Assembly: GCA_017510405.1 (NCBI GenBank)
Contig: JAFWNG010000007.1
Location: forward strand, 1 to 64,000
Reading direction: 5' to 3'
Length of the DNA: 64,000 nt
From: Solobacterium sp.
GTDB lineage: Bacteria; Bacillota_I; Bacilli_A; Erysipelotrichales; Erysipelotrichaceae
The notes beneath the pieces are model-generated. The model was not told the origin of the DNA, made no database searches, and saw only the letters and a list, made by a program, of their open reading frames with translations. Below are positions 24,174 to 32,298 of this stretch, piece by piece. A program made the position numbers and the translations under genes. Each line of letters starts with the position of its first letter. The stretch's first letter is position 1.

Positions 24174-24186
24174 CTGAGGGCTTTTT

Positions 24187-24714
24187 TCATATCTCCCTGC
24201 GGTACCTGTACTGGATGACCGGTACTTCATCACGCATATGCATGACTTCTGCCTTCTCATACAATCCGAATCCCATGGATTCCGCCAGTTTCTGCGACGC
24301 GGTATTTCCTTCAAAGTGACAATAGATGAAGATGCCGTGTCCCCACGTTTCGATACACAGGTCGATCAGTGCCTGAAGCACCTGTCTGCCGTATCCTCTG
24401 TGCGTATACGCGGGGCCGAGGGCAATGCCTGTTTCCTCATACATACCGTCTTCCCGGCGTTCAGCACCGGCAAAGCCAATGGCTCTGTCCGTGCTTTTTT
24501 CATATACCAGAAACGTATTATGCGTTTTCTGGAAATTGATCGTCCGGCGCATGCGGTCCTGCGCGTCTTCCTCGCTTTCCGTAACGTTCCACAGCATGTA
24601 CTTTGCGGTTTCCGAATGGGACCAGACATTGTGATAAATATCCTCCCAGTCTTCAAATACGGCTTTGGCTAGAAAGAGATCCTCTGTCCCGATCACAGGA
24701 ATATGCCGGCTCAT
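24187..24714 (-). CDS. GNAT family N-acetyltransferase
   Basis: A 175-residue RimJ/RimL-like acetyltransferase. GIALGPAYTHRGYGRQVLQA near residue 98 is the acetyl-CoA loop, with NTASQKLAESMGF near 140 as motif B. It is ATGA-coupled to the DUF4256 gene upstream. The acceptor is unknown. Its stop abuts the terminator that now borders the IS element. Confidence 0.85.
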   Translation of the reverse strand: MSRHIPVIGTEDLFLAKAVFEDWEDIYHNVWSHSETAKYMLWNVTESEEDAQDRMRRTINFQKTHNTFLVYEKSTDRAIGFAGAERREDGMYEETGIALGPAYTHRGYGRQVLQALIDLCIETWGHGIFIYCHFEGNTASQKLAESMGFGLYEKAEVMHMRDEVPVIQYRYRREI

Positions 24715-25235
24715 ACTATGACCTTCCCCCGGAATCCGCGGTTGGAATAATACGATTCCGCGCCGTTATGATAGATGAATGTACGTCCGTATTTCTTATC
24801 GCCGAAGATCGCACCGCCGGCATTCCGGATCGTTTCCGGTGTCTTCAGCCATGATGTGGACTTCTGATCAAAATCACTGAGATTCTGCAGAACCATATAG
24901 TCCTCTTCATCCAGAAGGATCAGACCGTGCTCTTCCGCTTCTTTTGCTGCGCTGCTGTCCGGACGGTTTGCTTTCCGCTTCAGCCGTGCCGTTTCATCAT
25001 AGCAGAGACTTCTGCGGCCGGACGGACTCTCTTTCGACGCATCACAGAAGATAATTCGGCCGTCAGCGGTTTTACCGATCACATCCGGTTCCCCGCCCGT
25101 TTCTTCCATATACGCCAGCGATGCCAGCGCCGCTTCGTTCAGCCGGGCAGAGACCTCTTCCCATGTCACATCCGGATGCCGTTCCATATTGTCTGAAAAG
25201 CGCTTTTTCAGTATTTCCGTCAATGATGCCGTCAT
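24711..25235 (-). CDS. DUF4256 family protein
   Basis: A 174-residue soluble protein matching DUF4256 along its whole length: RFSDNMERHPDVTWEEV near residue 13, METGGEPDVIG-like ETGGEPDVIGK near 45, CDASKESPSGRRSLCYD near 63, LSDFDQKSTSWLKTP near 118 and FIYHNGAESYYSNRGFRG at the C-terminus. The family has no established function. It is first in a two-gene operon with a GNAT. Confidence 0.85.
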   Translation of the reverse strand: MTASLTEILKKRFSDNMERHPDVTWEEVSARLNEAALASLAYMEETGGEPDVIGKTADGRIIFCDASKESPSGRRSLCYDETARLKRKANRPDSSAAKEAEEHGLILLDEEDYMVLQNLSDFDQKSTSWLKTPETIRNAGGAIFGDKKYGRTFIYHNGAESYYSNRGFRGKVIV

Positions 25236-25384
25236 GTCATACCTCCTGTGCTTTCTGAATACAGCATACCATGAGTGCGGATCCTGTGTCTTCCTGTCCT
25301 GTCAGTACAGACAGGATCACTGCATTCAAAAACACTGTATGCCGGTAAGGTACACAGTGCCGAATACTGCCTCGTTCTGTATCG

Positions 25385-25555
25385 TCACACGGCAAAGCGG
25401 AGGAATACCCACATTGCCAGAGCAGAGACCGCCAGTGTCGCCGCAAGCGTGATAATGACCATCTTTCTGTTTCCCCTGCGCAGTCCCATTACAAGATAAT
25501 TAGCCGAAAAGAGCATCAGAAACATCATGCCGATCGATAGAAACAGTGAAATCAT
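25385..25555 (-). CDS. Small two-helix membrane protein (56 aa)
   Basis: Two hydrophobic helices (about residues 3-22 and 30-52) joined by a basic loop MGLRRGNRKM. The start at 25555 is set by GGAGGC five bases upstream, inside the end of the PBP4B-like gene; the stop of that gene and this start are separated by one base, so translation is coupled. No family recognised. Probably a membrane accessory of the upstream gene. Confidence 0.6.
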   Translation of the reverse strand: MISLFLSIGMMFLMLFSANYLVMGLRRGNRKMVIITLAATLAVSALAMWVFLRFAV

Positions 25556-25556
25556 T

Positions 25557-27498
25557 TTACGCCTCCGTTCTTGGTTTTTCACTCATGCGGTCATCCCACT
25601 TCTGCAGCGCATCCAGAAGAGAAAGATATGCCTGGTATTTCGGATGGGCTTCATCCGTAATGCCGTCTTCCTGAAGCTGTCTCTGAGCGTCCTGCGTCAT
25701 GTCAGACAGGATGCTTCGCAGCACTCTGCTGTCACTGTCCGCGCCTACCGACAGGATCTGCGGCACAAAGCCCAGCACCGAAGTGGTGTAAAAACCGCCT
25801 TTGTATTTACTCAGTGTAACATCATTTTCCAGAAGACGGGTATGAATACTGTTGGTCAGAAGAACGACCACAAGATTTTCTTCCGGATCGATCATGGTCA
25901 GCGTTCCGGTAAATCCCTGATGACCGAATGTGTCCGAAGAAGTGACAGAGCCGAAATAACGGTCGCGCACATGGTCTCCCTCACGCCACCAGCCCAGTCC
26001 GTAATGGAACACATCACTGCTGTTCGGGGCGGTAAACAGATCGACGGCATCCTGTGAGAACCACCGGTTCGGTCCGTACCCGCCGCTCAGCATCACCGAT
26101 GCCAGCCGGGCAAGATCGGACGCACTGGCAAACAGACCGGCATGTCCGGATACACCGCCCATGCAGTAATACGCGTTGGGATCATGTACTTCTCCCCGGA
26201 TCACGTCAGTGCGGATGCCGCTGTAGTGCAGCTGTCCGTCACGGCTGTTTCCCATCAGTTCGGTCGCGGCGCAGTCATCTTCCGTAAACCCGTTCTCCAG
26301 AGGATCATATGTGATGTGCGTCAGTCCCATCGGGTCCCAGAATACTTCTTTCAGATACGCGTCCAGCCGTTTTCCGGTAACTGCTTCAACGCAGAGTCCA
26401 AGGATCATATAGTCCAGATCACTGTACAGGACCGCAGTGCCCGGTTCGTACATGACCGGTGTGGCAAAGATCATCTGCTTAGTCTTTTCCCGTGTTTCCG
26501 CATCTGCGCCGGTGCCGGAATACAGCACATTGCCGGCATCGGAATCATAATCCTGCGTGGCGTGGTCATAGCGGTCATTGTAGTAATGCGGTCCCGGCGG
26601 GAAGCCGCCCCTGTGCGTCAGAAGATGCCGGACCGTCAGTTTCCGCTTCCGTTCCACTGCTGTTTCCCGCGATACCGGTTCATAGCCGGCATAATCGATC
26701 CGGATCGTATCTTCGGCGAACGCATCGCCGAGGATGTCCGTGATCCGCGTCTCCGGATTCAGCTGTCCATTGGAAAACAGATACTGCACCGCGTAGTTCA
26801 CACTGTACATCTTTGTATTGGATGCCAGGTCAAAAAGCGTATCTGTCGTGACCGGAGCGCTTTCGATACGGTTTCCTTCCCGGTCATAGGTCTGCACATT
26901 TCCCCAGGCTTTTTCATATACGAGCTTTCCGTCTTTGACGACCGCCAGCTGGGCAGCCGGGAACCCGTGTTCAACGTTGCACGAAATGACCGTGTCGATC
27001 AGATCCAGCGCATCGCCGGAGATGCCGGTCTCTTCCGGTGTTCCGGGAATGACTTCGGGATACGGAATGCATACATGTACGCTGCCTTCAGTGACATCAC
27101 TCACCTGCAGCGTATTGCGTCCGTTTTTCGTTACCGCGGAAAGATCCGCACGGCACAGTGTTCCATCCTGCGCCGCTTCGACGTTTACTGCCCTGTCATT
27201 CACATACAGCGTAAAGCCTGTACAGCCGTCCTCAGCCTGTACATACAGTTCTCCCTGCCCGCTGAAGCCGTAAAAAAGACAGCCGGTCATTGGATGCATA
27301 GTTGCCGTTCCGCCTGCCCTGCCAGTCCGGAAAACGCACATCGATCTGCCATTTCCAGGAAGGAAGTGCTTCTGCCGCAGCCGCCTCAGCAGTCTTTTCC
27401 GGGACAGCTGACTCCGATACCGGTTTTTCCGATACATCCGCTTTCATACAGCCGGACAGCAGCACTGCCGCAAGGATCACACTAATGGTTTTCTTCAT
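25557..27498 (-). pseudogene. PBP4B (YfeW)-like serine hydrolase lipoprotein, frameshifted
   Basis: The catalytic part (frame ending at 25557) is a beta-lactamase-fold serine hydrolase of the PBP4B/YfeW group: nucleophile motif ASNTKMYS, conserved YSDLDYM and HQGFTGT. The lipoprotein signal peptide (MKKTISVILAAVLLSGCMKA, lipobox LSGC) starts at 27498 in another frame that stays open to about 27,232. The two frames must be joined by a single-base indel near 27,310-27,340, where IDVRFPDWQG gives way to TATMHPMTG. Either the gene is recently broken or the base count is wrong. Family role: cell-wall peptide trimming. Confidence 0.8.
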
Positions 27499-27526
27499 TC
27501 TTCGTTATCTCTTTTCTGTATCCGCT

Positions 27527-28198
27527 TCACCAGATCAGCGGGATCAGCCGCCAGCGGACTTTGTCCATGTATTCCGTATAGCCTTCCAGTTCCGTTTTCA
27601 GTACTTCCTCTTCATTCCGGATCCGCTTTGCGATGATCGGAAGATACACCAGCATGATCACAAAGGAGATCGGCGAATTCAGGATCAGAGGCATGCTGAG
27701 AAACAGGAACACGGTCGCAAGATACATCGGATGGCGCACGATGCCGTATAATCCCGTGCTGACCACTTTCTGTCCTTCCTGCACTTCCACCGTCCGCGAC
27801 AGATATTCATTCTCACGCAGTACTTCGCCGAACAGCGCATATGCCGCAAGAAAGATCACACAGGCGGCAGTCACGCACCACGAAGGCATGCGCAGCCAGC
27901 CGAAGCGGTAATTCAGTCCGGCAGTAATAAAGGCAGTCAGAAACATGATCCCGCTCAGCAGGATCACGGTCTTCTGTTCATCCTGCGTTTCTTTTGCGCT
28001 GAGCCGGCTTCTTAACAGATTCGGTGCTTTGAGATACATGACGATCCCCGCCGCAAGCATCGGAAGAAACAGCACTCCCATCAGAAGCCAGCCTTCCTTC
28101 CAGGCGATCGTACCGGCCGGTACGAAAAGCAGGATTCCCAGCAGAAGGATGCCGGAGACCATCCGGATCACACCGTCTTTCAGCAGTTTCGAATTCAT
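27527..28198 (-). CDS. Isoprenylcysteine carboxyl methyltransferase-like membrane protein
   Basis: A 223-residue protein with about five membrane helices and the ICMT/phospholipid methyltransferase C-terminal signature GLYGIVRHPMYLATVFL near residue 155, with RIRNEEEVLKTELEGYTEYM after it, the AdoMet-binding part. Bacterial members methylate lipids or small isoprenoids; the substrate here is unknown. It overlaps the GNAT upstream by an ATGA junction in a three-gene string with the RibD-like reductase. Confidence 0.85.
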   Translation of the reverse strand: MNSKLLKDGVIRMVSGILLLGILLFVPAGTIAWKEGWLLMGVLFLPMLAAGIVMYLKAPNLLRSRLSAKETQDEQKTVILLSGIMFLTAFITAGLNYRFGWLRMPSWCVTAACVIFLAAYALFGEVLRENEYLSRTVEVQEGQKVVSTGLYGIVRHPMYLATVFLFLSMPLILNSPISFVIMLVYLPIIAKRIRNEEEVLKTELEGYTEYMDKVRWRLIPLIW

Positions 28199-28665
28199 TG
28201 CTGTACCTCCCGTTTCAGAAGCACAAGGTACTCCTCTGTTCCTTCTTCGTATTTCTTTTCCGGCGTGATCCGGAAGCCGTGTTCTCCATAAAAGCGCAGT
28301 GCCGCGCTGTTTTTCTCCAGTGCCCAGAGATGGTCCGCACCATGGCTATTGACCGCATATTCGAGCAGTGCCGCACCGATCCCCTGACTGTGCAGTACCG
28401 GTTCCGTAAACAGTTTTACGATCTCCCTGCCGGCAGTCTGTACAAAACCTTTCACGACGCCGTCATCATATACATAGATGCCATCCAGCTGTTTTCCAAA
28501 GCGTTCCGCGAGCGCCGGCACAGTCATTTCCTGAAAATAGAATTCATCATCCTGAAAGATCGGATAGAAGTACAGCCGGTAGTTGAACACCAGTATCTCG
28601 GCGATTCGGAACAGGTCTTTTTCCTGTGCCGGGCGGATCGGGTACATTTCTTCTTTTGCGGTCAT
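28195..28665 (-). CDS. GNAT family N-acetyltransferase
   Basis: A 156-residue acetyltransferase. Core motif EPVLHSQGIGAALLEYAV near residue 90 and WALEKNSAALRFYGEHGF near 115, the usual motif A and B. ATGA-coupled on both sides, between the RibD-like reductase and the ICMT-like methyltransferase. Confidence 0.85.
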   Translation of the reverse strand: MTAKEEMYPIRPAQEKDLFRIAEILVFNYRLYFYPIFQDDEFYFQEMTVPALAERFGKQLDGIYVYDDGVVKGFVQTAGREIVKLFTEPVLHSQGIGAALLEYAVNSHGADHLWALEKNSAALRFYGEHGFRITPEKKYEEGTEEYLVLLKREVQQ

Positions 28666-29363
28666 TGTGTATCTCCCGGGTCACTGCGCAGAATATCATA
28701 ACGAAGACGTATATATGAATCTTCCAGCACTGTGCAGCTGGTCAGCTTCAGAACACCAAGTTTTCCAAGTTCACCCGTATTCATGAGTGAGCTGCCGTCG
28801 ATCAGAGTCGCCGTATCCTTTCCGCCGATCAGTACCGGCGCCACGACGATGTCCGCGTGATCCAGAAGTTTTTCCCGCAGGAACAGACCGTTAACGGTTC
28901 CGCCGGACTGTACGGTCAGACGTTCACACCCGTACTCTGTTTTCAGAATATGCAGAGCTTCCGCCAGACACAGTGTTTCCTGGTAAATTATGTGCAGGTT
29001 ATCCGCTTTGACGCCGAAGGCCGGATGATCGTGATTCGTCGTGATCAGGACGAATTCCCGCGAACGGGCGCAGAAATACCGCACACCGTTCTCCGTCAGG
29101 TGATGGTTGTCCAGAAGTACAAAAGACACCGGTGTCTTCGCCGGCTCCGGCTTCTCGTTGACGCCCATTTTCTCCTGCACTCTGCCGGTATTGAACGACC
29201 AGAGATCGGTCGTCTGTTCAATCTCATAATACTGGTGAAGTCCTTCCCGCAGACCCGGGATCACGGGAAAATCACGGTCAACATCCAGGGTATCCGAAGC
29301 CCCGGTGCTGATCTTTCCGTCAACGGACATTAACATGAATAATGTAGTTACCGGTCTGTCCAT
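28662..29363 (-). CDS. RibD C-terminal/dihydrofolate reductase-like protein
   Basis: A 233-residue NADPH-binding reductase of the RibD_C family. It opens FMLMSVDGKISTG, has the conserved NTGRVQEKM near residue 57, LTVQSGGTVNGLFL near 147 and VAPVLIGGKDT near 172. It lacks the deaminase half of RibD, so it is not a full riboflavin enzyme; stand-alone forms reduce pyrimidine or pterin-like compounds or mediate unrelated reductions. First of the RibD-GNAT-ICMT string. Confidence 0.83.
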   Translation of the reverse strand: MDRPVTTLFMLMSVDGKISTGASDTLDVDRDFPVIPGLREGLHQYYEIEQTTDLWSFNTGRVQEKMGVNEKPEPAKTPVSFVLLDNHHLTENGVRYFCARSREFVLITTNHDHPAFGVKADNLHIIYQETLCLAEALHILKTEYGCERLTVQSGGTVNGLFLREKLLDHADIVVAPVLIGGKDTATLIDGSSLMNTGELGKLGVLKLTSCTVLEDSYIRLRYDILRSDPGDTQ

Positions 29364-29379
29364 AACTGTCCTCCGTCCT

Positions 29380-30132
29380 TTACTGACGCTGCGCCGTCAC
29401 GATCCTTTCGACTTCCGCCGCAAACTGTTCCGCGTGATTGATCGAGAACTCACCGTGATACAGCCCCGGCAGGATGATCTTTTCACTTCCCGGTATGCAG
29501 GCATGGATCTGATCCGCCGAGCGCAGGATCCCGGAAGTCTCTTTTTCGCCGGCATAGATATGCACATCGGCGCACGTTTCCCGGAGCGCATCCTTCAGAC
29601 CATACGATGTATTCGCCTTCATGAACGCGATCATATCTTCTTTCGTGATCCGGCACGTATCCCGGTAATAGTCCTCAAACAGTTCTTCTTTCATATGCAG
29701 AGAACGGAACTGAAGCTTCGCAAATGTTCTGCTCTGGACCAGTCCCCAGGAACTGCCGAACGCTGGTCCGATCATTGCGCTGGTCAGCTTCGACGGAATG
29801 ACCGAAGCACTCTCGATCAGAGCGTGCGCAGCGATATCCTTTTTCTGAGCAAGGACTTCCAGCACGGTCTGCGCGCCGAGAGACAGGCCGCCGATCAGCA
29901 GAAGCCTGCCGCCGCAGTGTTCCTCTGCAAACGCGATGATCTCTGCCGCATTGTCTTCGATCGTCGTGAAATGCCGGTCGCTTTCCGCGTGCCCGTCCAG
30001 TACCGGCAGGATCACATGATACTTCTTCTGAAGGATCTCCGCCGCTTCCCGGTAATTCCACCAGGAAAGGCCGCCGCCGTGCAGAAACAGCATTGTTTCC
30101 GCATGTTCTTTTCCGTATTCTCTGTACTGCAT
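29380..30132 (-). CDS. Alpha/beta hydrolase
   Basis: A 250-residue soluble hydrolase. Oxyanion segment LFLHGGGLSWWNY near residue 16, nucleophile elbow IGGLSLGAQ near 88, and the catalytic histidine in LPGLYHGEFS near 228. The start at 30132 follows AGAGGTTTTATT; the longer frame upstream overlaps xpt and is rejected. Single gene between the RibD-like gene and xpt. Substrate unknown. Confidence 0.85.
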   Translation of the reverse strand: MQYREYGKEHAETMLFLHGGGLSWWNYREAAEILQKKYHVILPVLDGHAESDRHFTTIEDNAAEIIAFAEEHCGGRLLLIGGLSLGAQTVLEVLAQKKDIAAHALIESASVIPSKLTSAMIGPAFGSSWGLVQSRTFAKLQFRSLHMKEELFEDYYRDTCRITKEDMIAFMKANTSYGLKDALRETCADVHIYAGEKETSGILRSADQIHACIPGSEKIILPGLYHGEFSINHAEQFAAEVERIVTAQRQ

Positions 30133-30170
30133 AATAAAACCTCTTTGATGCTTATTATATAGCAGCCGGA

Positions 30171-30752
30171 TCACTCCGGATCGCTGCAGAATGTGATCAC
30201 GCCGTGGTCGATCGACGCTATGGCCGCAAGACTTTCCACGTGGCAGCCCTTTTCCCGCAGCCATTTTCCGCCCGGCTGAAATGCTTTCTCGACACAGACC
30301 CCGATGCCGGCAACTTCTGCCCCGGCCTGTTCACACAGCGCCGTAAGTCCCCGCATGGCTTCGCCTTCCGCCAGGAAATCATCGATCAGAAGCACTCTGT
30401 CCTCCGCGTTCAGATAGGCCTTACTGAGAGCGATGTCACAGTCGGTATCGTGCGTGAAAGAATGTACGCGCGCCGTGTAGTACTCCTTTCCGATAGTAGC
30501 GGAAACGGACTTCTTGGCATACACTGCCGGCACGTTCATACGCAGCGCCGTCAGAACAGCGACAGCGATCCCGCTCGCTTCGATCGTCAGGACTTTTGTG
30601 GCGCCGGCATCCTGAAACCGTTCTGCAAACTCAGCTGCCAGCTGATCCAGCAGCACCGGATCCATCTGATGATTCAGAAAGCTGTCCACTTTCACGATTC
30701 CCGTACCGATCACTGTTCCGTCTTTACGGATCCTGTCTTCCAGTAATTTCAT
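30171..30752 (-). CDS. xpt: Xanthine phosphoribosyltransferase
   Basis: A 193-residue purine salvage enzyme converting xanthine and PRPP to XMP, the same length as Bacillus Xpt. It begins MKLLEDRIRKDG, contains VDSFLNHQMDP near residue 22, KKSVSATIG near 80 and the PRPP motif VLLIDDFLAEGEA near 122. The start at 30752 is set by AGGGGG; the frame upstream is non-coding leader. No purine riboswitch or partner permease is present, unlike Bacillus xpt-pbuX. Confidence 0.93.
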   Translation of the reverse strand: MKLLEDRIRKDGTVIGTGIVKVDSFLNHQMDPVLLDQLAAEFAERFQDAGATKVLTIEASGIAVAVLTALRMNVPAVYAKKSVSATIGKEYYTARVHSFTHDTDCDIALSKAYLNAEDRVLLIDDFLAEGEAMRGLTALCEQAGAEVAGIGVCVEKAFQPGGKWLREKGCHVESLAAIASIDHGVITFCSDPE

Positions 30753-30768
30753 AGGTCCCCCTGTCTGA

Positions 30769-30804
30769 CTGCATATCATGCAGATGATCTTTATGGTCAT
30801 TATA
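30769..30804 (-). promoter_or_regulatory. xpt -10 region and palindrome
   Basis: Minus strand: -10 TATAAT (30799-30804) with no clear -35, followed by CTGCAT-GAT-ATGCAG (30769-30783), a perfect short dyad near the expected transcript start. Possible operator; no regulator gene is adjacent. Confidence 0.35.
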
Positions 30805-30856
30805 CTATGCAGGGCATTTCTCTTTCTTACGTTTTTCATCCGCCGGAACATCGTTC

Positions 30857-30885
30857 CAAAAGAAAACCCCTGCATGACACAGGGG
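30857..30885 (-). terminator. Terminator of the cysteine desulfidase-like gene
   Basis: Minus strand: CCCCTG-TGTCATG-CAGGGG followed by TTTTCTTTT, eleven bases after the stop at 30896. Confidence 0.85.
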
Positions 30886-30895
30886 CAGTGGATCT

Positions 30896-32176
30896 TCAGT
30901 TCTGTTCTGTCATCATGAGAATGATCTCATGGTCTGTCTCGCGCATGCCGATGCTTGCGAGACGTGCGAAGTTCTTAATGGAATTCTCTACGCCTTTTAC
31001 AACCAGGCCGTCGCCGCCGTAGAACTGCTGTCCGTTCTGGTACATCTCAAAGCCGAAGATGCCGGTCTCTACCGCCGTAGCGATCTTTGCGGCGCACGAC
31101 GACTTGGCGCCGTCGCAGACGATGCCGGACGTAACTGCCAGCGCATTGACGATGGTATGACAGACTGCGCTCTCCGTTCCGCCGTGCAGGAACGCGATGC
31201 CTGCGCCTGCGCCGGCACCGGCACTGACAGCACCGCAGTACGCGGATAATCTGCCGATCCCCGCCTTCAGATGGAGGGTGATCAGGTTTGATATGAGCAG
31301 CGCCCGGTACAGCTGCTCTTTCGACGCGTTCAATCCGCGGGCATACACAATGACCGGAAGCGACGCGGTAAGTCCCTGGTTTCCGCTTCCCGAGCAGATC
31401 ACCACGGGCAGTTCGCAGCCGTTCATGCGGGCATCCGAACCGGCCGCCGCGTACGCTTTCGCGCGTGTCTTGAGATCGGTTCCCGTCTTCAGCAGGACCT
31501 TGCCGATATTGGCGCCATAGTCCCGCCGCAGTCCCTCGTCCGCGATCGCTGTGTTCCGTTCGATCTGCCGGTCCAGGATTTCCTTCACATCGTCCAGATC
31601 ACATGTCTCCGCAAACTCGCAGATCTTTTCCACGCTCAGAAGCGAAGTGTCCGGGACGTCTTCTTCCTCGATGCCGGAATCGGCGTCTTTCTCCAGCAGG
31701 ATCTGTCCGTCTTTTTCGATCAGGACGATGTTGGTATGTTCGTTGGCGATGCGTACTTTTGCATAGGAATCACCGGCATACACCGTAACGATCATATCCA
31801 GCAGCTGATCGGAGATCAGCGGCTTCACTTCGATCTCCGTTTCCGCCATATATGTGCCGAGGCGCTCCTTGTCCTCTTCCGTGACCTTCGAGATCACTTC
31901 CAGACCGGCATTCTCATCTCCCGCAAGCACGCCGATGCAGGCCGCCGCAGGAATTCCCTTGCGCAGTCCGGTATTCGGCACAACGACACTTTTTACGTTT
32001 TTAATAATATTTCCGCTCGCTTCCACAGTGATCCTGTCCGGGATCCTGCCCAGCGCCGCCCTTGCCGAAGCCGCGCAGTACGCCACGGCAATCGGTTCTG
32101 TACATCCCATCGCGCTGATGAGCTCATGGCGCAGAATCTCAACATACGTTCTGTACAATCTGTCATTTCTGTCCAT
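30896..32176 (-). CDS. L-cysteine desulfidase-like protein (CyuA/YhaM, UPF0597)
   Basis: A 426-residue iron-sulfur lyase-like protein of the serine dehydratase alpha superfamily. It shows HELISAMGCTEPIAVAY near residue 17, NTGLRKGIPAAACIGV near 68, GSGNQGLTASLPVIVYA near 258 and CDGAKSSCAAKIATAV near 355; the cysteines at 24, about 259, 355 and 362 are candidate cluster ligands. CyuA degrades cysteine to pyruvate, ammonia and sulfide. With cysK in the same window the cell may both make and degrade cysteine. No CyuP transporter is adjacent. Confidence 0.85.
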   Translation of the reverse strand: MDRNDRLYRTYVEILRHELISAMGCTEPIAVAYCAASARAALGRIPDRITVEASGNIIKNVKSVVVPNTGLRKGIPAAACIGVLAGDENAGLEVISKVTEEDKERLGTYMAETEIEVKPLISDQLLDMIVTVYAGDSYAKVRIANEHTNIVLIEKDGQILLEKDADSGIEEEDVPDTSLLSVEKICEFAETCDLDDVKEILDRQIERNTAIADEGLRRDYGANIGKVLLKTGTDLKTRAKAYAAAGSDARMNGCELPVVICSGSGNQGLTASLPVIVYARGLNASKEQLYRALLISNLITLHLKAGIGRLSAYCGAVSAGAGAGAGIAFLHGGTESAVCHTIVNALAVTSGIVCDGAKSSCAAKIATAVETGIFGFEMYQNGQQFYGGDGLVVKGVENSIKNFARLASIGMRETDHEIILMMTEQN

Positions 32177-32298
32177 ATTCAGTTCTCCTGTGATCTCTCT
32201 GTTTTCTGCCTCAATGACAGATGAGAGTATTTTCTATACTATAGCAAAATCCTGTCCGGAACAGACAGGATTCTTTTCTTCTTTCTGCAGACAGCAGC

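Noticed and set aside
21052-24181. Exact target-site duplication around the IS
   Set aside because: The flanking 12-mers agree only in the terminator stem bases; the loop bases GCAA and CTGA differ, so a true duplication is not shown.
30753-30895. Possible purine riboswitch upstream of xpt
   Set aside because: The leader lacks the conserved loop and junction motifs of a purine aptamer; only a short dyad and a -10 are present.
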